This document shows, piece by piece, positions 1-11,798 of a stretch of DNA of 64,000 nucleotides. A program made the position numbers and the translations under genes. The notes beneath the pieces are model-generated. The model did no database searches. It was given only the letters and a program-made list of their open reading frames with translations, and had not been told where the DNA came from. Source of the stretch: Akebia trifoliata. Taxonomy: Eukaryota; Streptophyta; Magnoliopsida; Ranunculales; Lardizabalaceae. How positions within the stretch are numbered: position 1 is the first letter of the stretch; the number at the start of each line of letters is the position of its first letter. The stretch spans positions 15,557,892-15,621,891 of the forward strand of contig CM030714.1 in the NCBI GenBank assembly GCA_017979445.1, read 5' to 3'.

Positions 1-861
1 GACGATATTGGATGAAAAAGAAAGTGAAATTGAAAGAGGTTGGGTGGGTTTTGTGGAGAACGTAGCTGCGGACATTTCTCCCTTCTGCGTTGATCGTCGA
101 CGACGAGCCGTTTGTCGTAGATCTACGGTTGAAATTCAAAGAAAAACGAATTTTTTCGTTTTTATTTCATTGGCTGTTGGACGGTTGGAGAAGTTTATAT
201 AAAATTTGGGACGAATTCGGTATTTTGTCAATTATTTTGATCGATGATAACTTGATCATCCGGACTCCAAAACTGACAAATGAATACTCTATTTCGCCTA
301 ATTTTTCATTCTGGATCTAATGGTGCAGTCAATTTCTACAAATTATGTCTCTATCAAAATTTTACATTTTTAGCCTGTGGTGACCCCTAAACTTGATGTC
401 GTTTTCGTTTTTGACGATAATTCGACTTCTTAATCTCCAAAAATGACAAATAAATAGTCCATCTTTAATAATTTTTCGTTAGGAATCCAATGGTGTAATC
501 GAATCTTAATAATTCTTGCTCTAGCAAAAATTCACTATTTTAGCCTGGTCCGATCCGGTAATCGAGGATTTTGTAACTTTTATATTTGGACGCGCATTTA
601 AGCGTGCTTACAGGCTAAACTATGTTTTTCGATCATTTTGAATCTAATGGTGAGGTCAGATTCCATTAAAAATGATCAGAAACATCATAAAATTTTACCC
701 CTAAGTCCCACTTTCAAGATTTTCTTAAAATTCCACTATTTAATTTTTCCTTGAGATACGAATTAAGAATTTGGGGTTTTACATACCATCCTTATGCCGA
801 TGGAGGTTGAAACTCATCAACAAATTCTTCCTTAAGGACCTCATCGTATGACTCCTTATAT
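1..861. other. Left flank, no gene recognised; diverged repeats
   Basis: I see no convincing coding region; the two short ORFs at 8-320 have no family I recognise. A unit of about 155-165 bases occurs twice, around 225-390 and 395-560, each copy ending in a phrase like 'ttttagcctg(t)g(g)tc' after 'atctaatggtg' or 'atccaatggtg'. A third weaker trace lies around 630-700. This may be the body of an older repeat into which the LTR element starting at 867 inserted. Confidence 0.4.
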
Positions 862-866
862 ATAGG
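862..866. repeat. Candidate target-site duplication, left copy (ATAGG)
   Basis: The five bases ATAGG lie directly before the TGTAGACACC start of the LTR. The partner ATAAG follows the right LTR at 46889-46893. One of five bases differs, reasonable for an old insertion whose LTRs have diverged. Confidence 0.45.
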
Positions 867-2435
867 TGTAGACACCCCATTTTTGCATTCGCCTGATTAA
901 TCAAATCGTCAACCCATTTGTAATAGTTCCTAATGATGGATGATTATTCCAATGCTTTATTTTATTACTATATGTGTTTCAGAAATTCAGATAAGGTATC
1001 TCAAACTAACAAAACTATAAAAACCACACTAAGTTAGGAAAATATAATCTCAAAAACATAGAAATCATCATTTTTCAGACAAAAAGAAGCTTCACGATAA
1101 AATCACTAAAAAATGATCAAATTACCAAAATACCCCTGACATCAAAACATCCCTAAAGCCTACATTACGCTTAGGAAAACTCTTTCAAAACACATAAAAC
1201 AACAAATTGAATCAAAATAAATTATTTCGCCAATTTTCAAAAAATTTAACGAAATTACAAAAATGCCCCTCATAAAGTTCACAACCATTTCGCACAAAAA
1301 ATTCATAAGTGACACAAACCAATAATCTCATCAAATTCCTTACGAAAAATCGATTCCAAAACATCTCAAAACATTGAAAAACCACTTAAAACGTAAAAAG
1401 TCCTCTTCGAGGGCAAACAATAATTTTACAATTTTAATAATTAAAACATTAATTAATGTAAAGTGAAATCCTAATTAAAATTAAAGTCAATCAAGTAAGA
1501 CTTAAGTGAAATCCTAAAATCTAGTCAATCAAGTAAGACTTAAGTCAAAATCCTAAAATCAAGTCAATCAAGTAAGACTTAAGTAAAAATCCTAAATTTT
1601 AGTCAATCAAGTGAGACTTAAGTCAAAACCCTGATTTAAAGAAGCCTAGTCAAATCTAATAAAATTAAAGTCAAACCTTAACTCTAAAAGAATTCTAATT
1701 AAACACTAACTCGATCCAAAATAATTCTAATTAAACACTAACTCTAAAATAATTCTAATGAAATACTAACTCTATCTAAAATAATTCTAATTAAACATTA
1801 ACTCTATCTAAAAAATACCTAAAAAATCTATAAATAGGGATTTCTACAACCTATTTTCGTAGGTCAAAATAAACCTTAAGAAAAGTAGGTCAAAAAACTT
1901 TCCTAGCCTCCCCTAAACCCTAATTTTGAAGTCCTAATTACTTACTTAACATCCATACCCCAACTTTAGCTCAAAAAATACTTAGAAACTCTTCAAAAAC
2001 ACCTAGAAATCTATAAACAAATCAAAAAAAATTAGATTTAAGAAAGATGTACTTAGTCTTGGAGATCTAAAACGAATCCGGTGACAGAACGAAGTAAGGA
2101 ATATTAATCAATGGATCTCTCCGCCAGATCTGAGGGAACAAAACCGTTGCGTTCGTAAATGTAAATATTTTTTTATTTTTTTTATTGTTTAGGTCTTTTT
2201 AGCAATGTAATCTTCTTAGAAAATAGTATAGACCGGCATTTGCCGGGCGGGGTTGGTGCCTAACACCTTCCAACCCCATAACGTGATCCCTAGACCCGGT
2301 TTCTTTCGTAGATTAGTATTATTTACCTTTTCAGAGTCAATGATTGGTTCCTACACCGTAATAACTAGGTGGCGACTCCCAAATCTCCAAAATCAAAAGC
2401 GGATCCGCACACCCCTCGAATTGAGGATGCTTTCA
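867..2435 (+). repeat. 5' LTR of family 1
   Basis: The LTR starts with TGTAGACACCCC and ends with GCTTTCA. It contains an AT-rich body with short tandem motifs of the type 'agtcaatcaagtaagacttaag' (about 1480-1630) and 'ctctaaaataattctaat' (1680-1810). Near the 3' end are two modules shared with every other LTR in this window: the hairpin at 2249-2277 and TGGCGACTCC at 2370-2379. The sister LTR is at 45328-46888. Confidence 0.85.
2249..2277 (+). promoter_or_regulatory. Conserved LTR hairpin with invariant loop
   Basis: Arm GGGGTTGG (2249-2256) pairs perfectly with CCAACCCC (2270-2277) around the loop TGCCTAACACCTT. The same loop recurs in all LTRs of the window with different but still complementary stems. 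A second small hairpin, CCGGCA then TGCCGG, lies just upstream at about 2233-2246. Position about 160 bases before the LTR end suggests a role in the R/U5 RNA (polyadenylation, packaging or priming), which is inference. Confidence 0.6.
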
Positions 2436-2436
2436 G

Positions 2437-2454
2437 TGGCTACTCTACTGGGAT
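2437..2454 (+). other. Primer binding site (tRNA-Arg type)
   Basis: TGGCTACTCTACTGGGAT follows the LTR end after one spacer base, the normal position of a minus-strand primer site. It resembles, from memory, the tRNA-Arg-type site described for Ogre/Tat elements. Eight of its first ten bases match the TGGCGACTCC found inside the LTR itself. No such site follows the right LTR, as expected for a 3' LTR. Confidence 0.55.
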
Positions 2455-2972
2455 TATTGAGGATCAAACTTGAAAAGTCTCAAGTATGGGAGCATTGCCA
2501 AATCGATCAAGTTTTTATTGTATTTTATTTTGATTTATTTGTTTAATTAGTTTGGCTTGATTGTAGATCATTTGTTCGATTTTTGAGTATTCTAGTTTGT
2601 TTGTTTGCTCTATGATCCAATCAAGGGTCACTTGTGATGATCTTAAATAATTCAAGATTTCAAAGATTAATAAGAAAATGATGGAATGATGGTGGTTGGG
2701 ATGAGAAGAATGTTTTTCTTTAAAAAAAAATACAACACTTAAGCATGGTGCTCCGATGTGAAAACATTTTTTTCACTTTCTATCTTTTTCTCCATATGTG
2801 TGTTGAAAGAGGCAGCAAAGAGACGCTTCTCTCTCTCTCTCTCTCTCTCCCTCTCTCTCTCTCTCTTTTTATTGACTCTCATTAATGACGATTTCGAGAA
2901 TTCTAATTTGAATTTTAATAATCTCAACAATGGCGTTGAAGCATCTCATAAGGTTTACCTAGAATACCAATT
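2455..2972. other. 5' internal/leader region of the outer element
   Basis: Untranslated leader-like DNA after the primer site. It has a (CT)n microsatellite at about 2829-2868. No gag is recognisable; the short ORFs on both strands across the microsatellite are low-complexity artefacts. Confidence 0.5.
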
Positions 2973-3750
2973 TGTAAATTTGGAATTATTGCTGAATGAA
3001 GGTTGGGACGACAATGTTAAAACGTTTTTATAGAATATTCTAGTGAGAATTAAGTCTGGATACCTATTAATGAAATATAGATCTCATCGAGTAGATTAAT
3101 TTAGAACCTAAATTCACTCAATTTCGTTATCGGGAGCCTTGGATATCATCGATGCAAGTTCGAATTAATCTGTAAATATGGAATTGTTGCTGAATGAAGG
3201 ATGGGACAGTAATGTTAAAACATTTTTACAGAACATTCTAGTGAGAATTAAGTCTGGGCACCTCTTAATAAAATGTAGATCTCATTGAGTAAATTAATTA
3301 AGAATATGAATTCACTCAATTTTGTTATCGGGAGCCTTGGATATCATCGATGCAAGTTTGGATTAATCTGTAATTGTTACTGAATGAAGGTTGGGACAGC
3401 AATGTTAAAATATTTTTACAGAATATTCTAGTGAGAATTAAGTCTAGGCACCTCTAAATAAAACGTAAATCTCATCGAGCAGATTAATTTAGAACCTGAA
3501 TTTACTCAATTTCGTTATCAGGAGCCTTGGATATCATCGGTGCAAGTTCGGATTAATCTGTAAATCTAGAATTGTTGCTGAAAGAAGGTTGGGATAGCAA
3601 TGTTAAAACGTTTGTACAGAACATTCTAGTTAGAATTAGGTTTGGGTACCTATTAATAAAACGTAGATACAATCGAGTAGATTAATTTAGAATTTGAATT
3701 CACTCGATTTCATTATCAGGAGCCTTAGATATCATTGATGCAAGTTCAGA
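2973..3750 (+). repeat. Four tandem copies of a 190-198 bp unit
   Basis: Copies begin at 2973, 3171, 3369 and 3559, each opening with 'tgtaa', then 'gaattgttgctgaatgaagg' or a close variant, and ending near 'ggatatcatcgatgcaagtt'. Copies 1 and 2 are both 198 bp; copies 3 and 4 are 190 and 192. All carry stops. It is a local tandem array inside retroelement DNA, of a size range often seen for satellite monomers. The segment 3751-4135 after it holds nothing I recognise. Confidence 0.8.
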
Positions 3751-4135
3751 TGATAGTTTCCTAATTCACAGAAAATCCGAATATATCTAGTGTTAGCACA
3801 GTTAATGTTCCTGATTTATTTTGTAAGAGCGATCTCATTCGGCACTAGGATCTTTCTCTTTGATTTTCTTTTGGGATCTCTTTCTAGCTTTTTATAATTT
3901 AAAAATAAAAAAAAGGGTTCATCGCTCCTTATCCCTACAACCATTATTCTATCATCAATTCAATATTTGTTAGAATCTTGATTTATGTTGGATCACCTAA
4001 AATGATCCTTGATGAACCATAGATAAAAACAAAAAAAACAAAACAAAAAAATAAAAAAATTTGTCCCTATTTCAATATTGGATCTGATTGATTATTCCTT
4101 GTGTTATACTGATTAATTTTTTATGGCTTAGGCAA

Positions 4136-4400
4136 AAATTAAGGCAAGCTCGCAAGGTTGAAAATCTGGAAGGACGGCCTTGGAACCAATCAGAGCAAAG
4201 AAAAAGAAAATTGTAAGCTCGCTAGATCGAAAACCTGAAAAGGCGATCTCAGACAAAAGTTAGAGTATGCTCGCAAGATTGAAAACCTGAACAGGCAATC
4301 TAGGCAAAAGATAGAGCAATTAAAAGAAAATCTCTGTCGAGCCGAGAATCTGAAAAGACGAGCCGAGTCAGAGCATCCGAAATCTGAAATGATCAAGCTT
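4136..4400 (+). repeat. 3'-UTR modular repeats (gttgaaaacctgaaaagg type)
   Basis: Four degenerate modules of about 55-70 bp with the core 'gcaagattgaaaacctgaa', then a short 'ggcaatc' and 'aggcaaaag' stretch. The same module type occurs at 12840-13040 in the gag-only element, so both regions are equivalent 3' untranslated zones of related Tat elements. The ORF-like stretch on the minus strand here is not a gene. Confidence 0.6.
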
Positions 4401-4913
4401 CAATATCCAGTTTAAGACAGGCAAAGACTTAAAAGCCACATGTATCTTGTCTACGACTGATCTGGAAAAGTTTACTTTCCTAAGTGAACCAAAGGGGAAA
4501 GAACGTGATCTCCAAGATGAATCTCAAAAGTGAATATTTGTTCCCAACAGATGAGCTTGACTCATAATCTTCAATAAAATCGAAATTAAAAGTGAATCCT
4601 TATTGCACTTGTGGTAATCTAAGACTTCTAATTTTCATATTTAGGGGCACCTCTCCTTTTGTTTGGAAGCATATTTATTTTTCCCTTACAGTAGGGGCAC
4701 GTCATTTCAAAATATGTTCAATTATCTCTAGTGTAATGTCTTATCAAACTAGGGGCATTTTTTTTTTCGTTCTTAAGCCTGATCAATTTCAACCCCAAAG
4801 GATAAGGAAAATCTGAAATTAAAGTTTACCCTTTTGATAGCATTTTTTGAAAATCCCTGAGGTTCAAATGTTGACATGACCATCTAAAAAAAAAAAATGA
4901 TTCTTGTGGAGTG
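4401..4913 (+). other. 3' untranslated spacer with extra polypurine-tract copies
   Basis: No coding sequence. Three copies of AGGGGCA at 4643, 4693 and 4751 share context with the true polypurine tract at 6056, two of them as TAGGGGCAC. The equivalent segment of the gag-only element (12630-13535) also has three copies. Confidence 0.5.
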
Positions 4914-5720
4914 AGATTTTTACTCCAGTATTTTACTCAGACCTGCTCAGATTTTACTCAGACCCGTCGAGATTCATTCTCGGATTTTGCTCAGACACCA
5001 CCGAGGGTTTTCTCGGATTTTACTCAGATTTTGCTCAGACCCACCGAGATTCATCTCGGATTTGCTCAGATACCGCCGAGGATTTTCTCGGATTTTGCTC
5101 AGACGCCGCTGAGGGTTTTCTCGGATTTTACTCAGACCTACTCTGACCTGCCGAGATTCTTTCTCGGATTTTGCTCAGATACCGCCGAGGGTTTTCTCGG
5201 ATTTGCTCAGATACCGCCGAGGGTCATCTCGGATTTTACTCAGACCTACTCAGATTTTGCTCAGACCTGCAGAGATTCTTTCTCGGATTTTGCTCAGACA
5301 CCGCCGAGGGTTTTCTCGGATTTTGCTTAGATACCACCAAGGGTTTTCCCGGATTTGCTCAGATGCCGCCGAGGGTCATCTCGGATTTTACTCAGACCTA
5401 CTCAGATTTTGCTCAGACCTGCCGAGATTCGTCTCGAATTTCCTCAGATGCCGTCGAGGGTCATCTCGGATTTTACTCAGACCTACTCAGATTTTACTCA
5501 GACCCGTCGAGATTCGTCTCGGATTTGCTCAGATACCGTCGAGGGTCATCTCGGAATTTACTCAGACTTACTCAGATTTTGCTCAGACCTGCCGAGATCC
5601 TTTCTCGGATTTTGCTTAGATACCGCCGAGGGTCATCTCGGATTTTACTTAGATCTACTTAGATTTTACTCAGACCTGCTCAGTTTATTCTTAGATTTTA
5701 CTCAGTTTTATCTGATTTTC
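4914..5720 (+). repeat. Hairpin-forming minisatellite in a 3' UTR
   Basis: About 800 bp of tandem units of roughly 32-34 bp, with some longer composites, built from GCTCAGA, CCGCCGAGGGT and CTCGGATTT. Each unit is self-complementary: CCGAG pairs with CTCGG around GGTTTT or GGTCAT, or around ATTCAT in the alternate type. All three plus frames stay open over parts of it, so the long ORFs here are repeat artefacts. Tandem subrepeats in the region between pol and the 3' LTR are a known property of Tat/Ogre elements and a source of satellite DNA. Confidence 0.85.
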
Positions 5721-5824
5721 TGCAAAAACATGTTGCACGGATTTTATGTTGACCTTACACAGTTTGCTATCCTCTCAGCATGAATGTGCAGAATGGAGGT
5801 GCGCATTTTCAAAATCATCACTAC

Positions 5825-6064
5825 ACAATGGCACACACGTGCACCCACATTGCATTTGCATTAGTCAAGGAGAATTTTTTTCAAAATTCAAGGATCTGAC
5901 ATTTTTCCAATGAAAGGTTATTCTCAAGGATCTTGACACTTTGACAAATTGCCGAATTAGACTGCAAAATGGACTTCACTAGCTTTGGCATTCGGATGTC
6001 GCACTATCTACCACAATAGATTGGACATCTAGTTTGCTTCCACCCTCTGTCAAATAGGGGCATC
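5825..6064 (+). other. 3' internal end with polypurine tract
   Basis: This 240-bp stretch is clearly homologous to 45060-45327, and both end in AGGGGCATC directly before an LTR start. It therefore marks the end of an internal region, so the LTR at 6065 acts as a 3' LTR for the material to its left. Confidence 0.65.
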
Positions 6065-8732
6065 TGTAGACACCCCATTATTGCATCTGCCTAATTCGAC
6101 AATTCGTCAACCGATTTTGGTGGATTCCTAATGATGAATATAAAAGAACTCGAAGGCTTGTGAGTACTGCTTGATTCCTTCTGTTTCTAGTTTCTTTTCA
6201 TCCCCCCTACTTGTCACTACTTGACCTAGAAATTTACGCACGCTTAGGATCGCTACATCTTACACCCGACTTAGCAAGCATGTACGCATAGGTTCGCTAC
6301 ACAGTTCGATAACTTAGAGACCTCGCTACGCTAGGAAAATATGGATTTGAGATTTAGAAATAAACACACAGGGACTGAAAGAAATCTCACGCTGAAATTC
6401 CTAAAAATCTGTAAAAATCACAAAAATGATGAAAATACCCTTCATAAATTTTTGATGTCCGCAAAGTCTTGAAAGTACCTCCATTGCACTCAGAACGTGA
6501 TTTCGAATCTAACGAGGCCCAAATCGATGAAAACAGAGAAATTCAAAAGAAATCGTCAAAAATTGTAAAAATGACCAAAACGCCCCTTAACATCTAACTC
6601 TAACATAGAGACCTTGATCCCTAGGAAAATAAAATTCAAATAAAAAAATTAAACCAAAATAAAATTCAAATTGAAAATTAAACTAAAATCCAAAATTTAA
6701 AATTAATTTAAAATCGTAAAATCAAATTAAACTTCAATACAAAATAAAAATTACATTTTCAAGAAACCGATTAAAATACAAAATCAAAATCAAAATTAAA
6801 TTGAAAATCAAGTTAAAAATCACTCAACCAATTAAAATGTAAAATTGAATTAAAATTTTAAATCAATCAACCAAATCGACCAACTAAAAATGTAATTAAC
6901 AAATTAAAATCCATTCGATCACATTTAAATCGAAATCCAATCAACCGACCAATTAAAAAATTAAAATCAATTTAATTTCAAATTAATCAACCCTTTCAAA
7001 ATTTAAATTAAAAATTAAAATCAAATTAAATAATTTAAAATCAAATCTAATCAATGAATCAAATTAAAATTAAATCAAACCAAGAAATTGATCTTAAAAC
7101 CCACAACCGATCCCAACTGGATTCAATTCATCCTCACTCATTTGCAACTCAAAAATTAACTCACCAATTGGACTTCTATTAACTCACGTCCCAATACATT
7201 CTCTAACACAACCATCACCCTAACCTAACTCAACTCAAACAATCTTTCTTTCTACACGTGGCCCACCATTGCCATTTCCTGTACTCATCCCACTTTACAA
7301 ATTTCTCAACTATCCTTTAATTTTCCCATCTCACCTTCCCACCATTTTTTCTTACAAATTACCCTCATTATCACCCACATACTTTAAATAAACTCTTCAA
7401 CTCCCCACTAACGTGCTGCACCATCCATGTCTCCTACAAATCAGCCCCATTCACAACTTCTCTTGATAACCAACAACTCTCTCCAGCACTCTCCTCTCCA
7501 ACTACTTGCTCTACCCCATGTTACCCTCTCTCTCTCTCTCTCTCCCATGTTCACATTGGGCAGCAACTACCCCACGTTGGACAGCAACATTCTTTTGACC
7601 ATAAAACCAGCAAACCAGCCACCTTCATGGGGGAGCTGCCCTTGAACTATCCCTCAGACCCTTACTGCACGGCCTATTCTTTCAATTCTCCCTGCAACAC
7701 AGACCTTACACTTCAAATCCTTGTTGTCTAACAATACTTCTCTCTCAGCCATCACCTTTTTCACCATGTAACACAGTATTCTTGCTGCACTCAGCCTCTT
7801 TCACGCTCTGCCCAGCCTCCTGCAACACAAGCGCTTGTTGCCCTTTTATCATCTTCATTAAATACCTTCTCTCCATAGTGCCGACAACGTTCAGCAGCCT
7901 TTCTCATTCTTTGTTGCCGTCACGTACTGCTGTAACCACGGCTTTGCTGCTCAACCCGTACTCTTTCAAGATATTGTTGTAATACCATTTCAATGCCCAT
8001 ACGGAGCTCCCTCTCTCTATTTTCGTTTCTTGTGCATCCGTAATAGCAAGTACTCGCGAGTCTCCCAGTTGGACCTGAAGGAATCCATTTCATTTTATAA
8101 GTAAGTTTTTTTTTAGTTTTTTTTTATTATTTTGTTTTTGTTTCATTTATTTTCGTTGCGTATCGATAGGATTAGAAAAAATTCGCTCTTTGTATATTGT
8201 TTCGATGTTTTTCTTATTTATTTATCTTCGCATATTTATCGGGTTAAAAAATATATATATCTTTAGATGCGTTTCTATGATTTTTTTTTTCGTTTATTTT
8301 CACATTTCAATAGGGTAGGAGAATATGTACATTGTTAATTTGTTTATTTTTATTCTTTTGCATATTGATAGGTTAGGAGAATTTTTTTTTATGTCTTTGT
8401 TTTGTTTTGTTTTGTTTTTATTTTTATTTATTTTATTCTTGATCGCATTTTTAATATACTTGAATCAATTCACCGATTTTTGGGGTATGTGTGACGCCAT
8501 GGTAACCTTTAATTTTTCGAAAAATTAATGGATCAATCCGACCATTTTTGTTGATAGATTGATTGGGCGAACTCGTTATTTTCAAGTTAATGGACCGGTT
8601 CATTGATTGTTGATGTCTATCGAGTTGATTCGACGTTTTTTTTGTTATTGGATTAACTCATTAATGTTGATTTATTCAAAAAATTAATGGTGTACATAAG
8701 ATAAAAATAAAAAATCGATTTTCACAATAAAA

Positions 8733-9240
8733 ATTACGAATCGACTCGCTGATTTTGGGGACATTGAGAATTTGAATCGAATTTTTAAAAATTAGACACG
8801 TGGGTTAAATCACCAATTTAATACACGTGGCGATTTAAAAAAAAAAATTATGATTCTTATGATATAAAAATTACGAGTCGACTCGCTGATTTTAGGGGAC
8901 ATTGAGAATTTGAATCAAATTTTTAAAAAATTAGGCACGAGGATTAAATCACTGATTTAATACATGTGGCAAATAAAAAAAATTAGGATTCTTTTTAACA
9001 AATTGCGAGTCGACTCGCTGATTTTGGGGACATTGAAAATTTGAATCGATTTTATTTTAAAATTAGGCACGTGGGTTAACTCACCGATTTAATATATGTG
9101 GCACTTCAAAAATCGAGTTTCTTTTATAGGCATGTGGGTTAACTCATCGATTTAATATACGTGACAATTCAAAAATTGAATTTATTTGATAAATGTCGTC
9201 AATGAGCCAATTCATTAATTTCATGTACGTGGCATTGAAA
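8733..9240 (+). repeat. Tandem repeats within LTR 2
   Basis: Units of about 131-137 bp begin at 8733, 8870 and 9001, with decayed partial units to about 9240. Each full unit carries GAGTCGACTC (a perfect palindrome) or GAATCGACTC, followed by GCTGATTTT. Most also carry a CACGTGG or a one-base variant, a core bound by plant bZIP/bHLH factors in general. Whether these act as enhancers is inference. Confidence 0.7.
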
Positions 9241-9460
9241 ATCGATTTTCTATTATTCAAAGTATGATCGTATTGATCCATTAATTTTTGGTAATATGTA
9301 TGCCTCATTAAATCATGTAATTATTTTAACCATAGGATTTGTTCAGTAAATCCGATGCAATTTGATGATGATTGGACCATAGTTTGATTTTTAATCTTTG
9401 AATGTTGACCGTAGGATATTTTTGGATTGCAGTAGAGACTGATCATCTTGATCAGGCGGG

Positions 9461-9483
9461 TTCGGTGCCTAACACCTTTCGAA
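9461..9483 (+). promoter_or_regulatory. Conserved LTR hairpin, family 2 version
   Basis: The loop TGCCTAACACCTT (9466-9478) is identical to family 1, while the stem is TTCGG with TCGAA (one G-U pair). The change of both arms relative to the other families preserves pairing. Confidence 0.55.
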
Positions 9484-10019
9484 ATCTGTAACCTGACCCC
9501 TTACCCATCTCTCTGATCCACGGACCGACCCATATCCATTTGGAGTTAATTTCGGTTCCTAGACCTAAACTAGGTGGTGACTCCCTATTCTTTTAAAAAT
9601 TCCCGAGATACGTAGATCGGACTCCTAATCCGTTATTTAGGGGACGGTCGTGGGGGTCGAGGCGATTTCAGTTGCTTTCACTTTTAAATATTCAAATCAC
9701 TTTATATAAAAAAGATTCGATCTTAGGATCAAACTAATTTATCTGATCAAAGGTTCATCCCAATCAAGGGTAGACCCGCGTCTATCCTTTCTCACTTTCT
9801 TGGTCACTATGGACTTATAGTGCATTTGGATTCGATATTTCCCACCGGACTTGGGCTAATCTATATCAAAATTTTAATCATGTGGTTAAGAGTCAAACCT
9901 TTGGAGTTAGCGGTTAACCTTGGTTTACTTCGAATCAAGTAATAATTGCTCCTAAACGTTCTAAATCACCATCTGTACCACTTTGGATCCATAAAAACAG
10001 TTGTCTTTCCAGAGTATCA

Positions 10020-11542
10020 TTGTCAAGTCCATGTAGTCAGCCCTTACCACAAAAAGAAACAAGTATAATGGATGAAGCAACGCTCCATCAGATTTTGGAA
10101 TCTTTTCAAGTAAAAATTATCACTTCTGTCCAAACACAAATTGAAGCTCTGAAGACTAAAAAGGAAAAAGCTAAAGCTATAGAATCTCAGGATGTGTTTA
10201 ACCTTGTAAAAAACCAAGAAGATGATCAATTACACGTCGACCCTATCTTAACTCATCAAATAATACAGGTTGAAACTGCTTTAAAGAACATCAAAGACCT
10301 CGATGATCTTACTCTTGGATTAGAGGGCAATAATGTTATTTCCCATGGTCTGTCTGCCAGAGAAGTTCACGATGCTAGACATGGAGAAGTTTGATGGGAT
10401 TGGATGTCCTAGGACTCACTTAAAAGTATATCTCGACATCATGCAATCTCAGGATTTGAGTGAAGAACAGATGGTACAACTTTTTCAAATAACCCTTACA
10501 GGTCCTGCCCTACGCTGGCTAATGTCATTGGATTCATCTCGGGTAAGAGCGTGGCATGAATTGATGAAGGAGTTTATTGGTCGATATTCATTCAACACGG
10601 ATATTGAACTCACAAGAAGAGGCCTAGAAACTACTAAACAGAAGTCCGGGGAAACTTTCACTGAGCTCATTGCTCGATGGAGAGTTAAAGTCGCTCAATT
10701 GTGGGATCGATCTCCAGAGAATGAACAAGTCAAGATCATCCTCAGGAATCTTACTCAAAATTATGCCAAGTACTTGATGCCTCAGTACCTTCCCACTTTT
10801 CAATCCCTCCTTGAGGCTGGAAATCAAGTTGAGGATGCCTACTCTTCGGGATTTTTTGGTAATCTGTCTGAGTCAAAACCCAAACATTTCAAACCTAATG
10901 TCAATTCTTTACAAGTAGCCAACACCTCTTTTGTACTATCTCCTCAAGCTACTCAGCCCTCACAAGCCAAGCCTAGGAGATAATTTGCCAATCTTGGAAT
11001 GTCCCTTAGTGTTGCTTATCAAAAATTGATGAAAAGGGGATTGCTGATACCTGCCTAATCCTCTTCTTCCAAACATGGATAATGGGCAATTCTGTGAATT
11101 CCATCAGATGCCTGGTCATATTCTTGACAGGTGTATTACTCTCCATCCTGTTATCCAAGACTTAATTAAAAAAGGAAAGGTCACCATACCCGCTCCTACC
11201 GCACCCAATGTTAAAACTAATCATTTACCTACCTTTCAAAATCAACCTCCCCCTACTTTGAACTTGATATCCCTATTCAAATCCGATTTGGTTAACCCAA
11301 TTTCCTTCATTTATTCAGTCGGTCCTAACAATGTACCCTCACTATGCCGAAATGAGCATATCTACCCCAAGGCAATACTAGAACTAAAGAACAAAGAGAT
11401 AATTGAAGCTACGGGTTGTCCAGCATATGACAGGCTTGAATCGAAATATGAAGAGATAGTAAAAATAGGCAAGATCAAGTCATCCATCGAAGATAACCGA
11501 AGTGGCATAGACCCTAGAATTGTGTCCCTTCATTCAGAATGA
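10020..11542 (+). pseudogene. gag of a Tat-type element, broken
   Basis: Encodes a retroviral-type capsid region: 'LTGPALRWLMSL', 'ELMKEFIGRYSFN' and 'QKSGETFTELIARWR' are typical of plant Ty3/gypsy gag. The product would form virus-like particles. The reading starts around 10020-10069, shifts frame near 10360 (capsid in 10333-10983), meets a stop at 10981, continues in frame to a stop near 11056, and shifts again into 11075-11542. That last part has a knuckle-like CEFHQMPGHILDRC followed by 'IQDLIKKGKV', the usual gag C-terminal motif of this lineage. At least two frameshifts and two stops make it non-functional as it stands. It lies directly after LTR 2. Confidence 0.8.
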
Positions 11543-11798
11543 TGTCGTCTTTTTAAGTCTTCTTAGTTTTTTTAGCTTCAGTTGTGCCAATCTTTGAGTT
11601 CAGTTAGTCATCTTAAATTTTGGGCTTTAGTCAGGTTTGTCAGTCTATGTTTTTTTTTATTCTAATAAATAAAGAAGCTTTTGATTATCATGAATGCAAT
11701 AATGATGTGAACATAAAATCTAACATGAGAAATGACTTAAAGCTCACTAATTAAATTTGATAAATATTGGAATTATAGAGTACATTCAAAAAGTGTAA

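Larger units (their letters stand above)
6065..9670 (+). repeat. LTR of family 2 (3.6 kb)
   Basis: Begins TGTAGACACCCCATT and ends near GGCGATTTCA, followed by a weak primer-site-like GTTGCTTTCAC. The first about 100 bases resemble family 1, then it diverges. It contains A-rich low-complexity DNA (6640-7080), a CT-rich stretch with several short ORFs (7400-7980) that I do not regard as genes, T-rich runs (8100-8460), tandem repeats (8733-9240), the conserved hairpin (9461-9483) and 'ggtggtgactccc' near 9570. It is preceded by a polypurine tract and followed by a gag gene, so it can serve as 3' LTR to the left and 5' LTR to the right. Confidence 0.7.

Noticed and set aside
4904..5783. Five overlapping plus-strand ORFs of 80-163 codons
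   Set aside because: They are readings of one minisatellite in different frames; stop-free repeats explain them.
7427..7982. Short plus ORFs in LTR 2
   Set aside because: CT-rich LTR sequence without stops by composition; no homology recognised.
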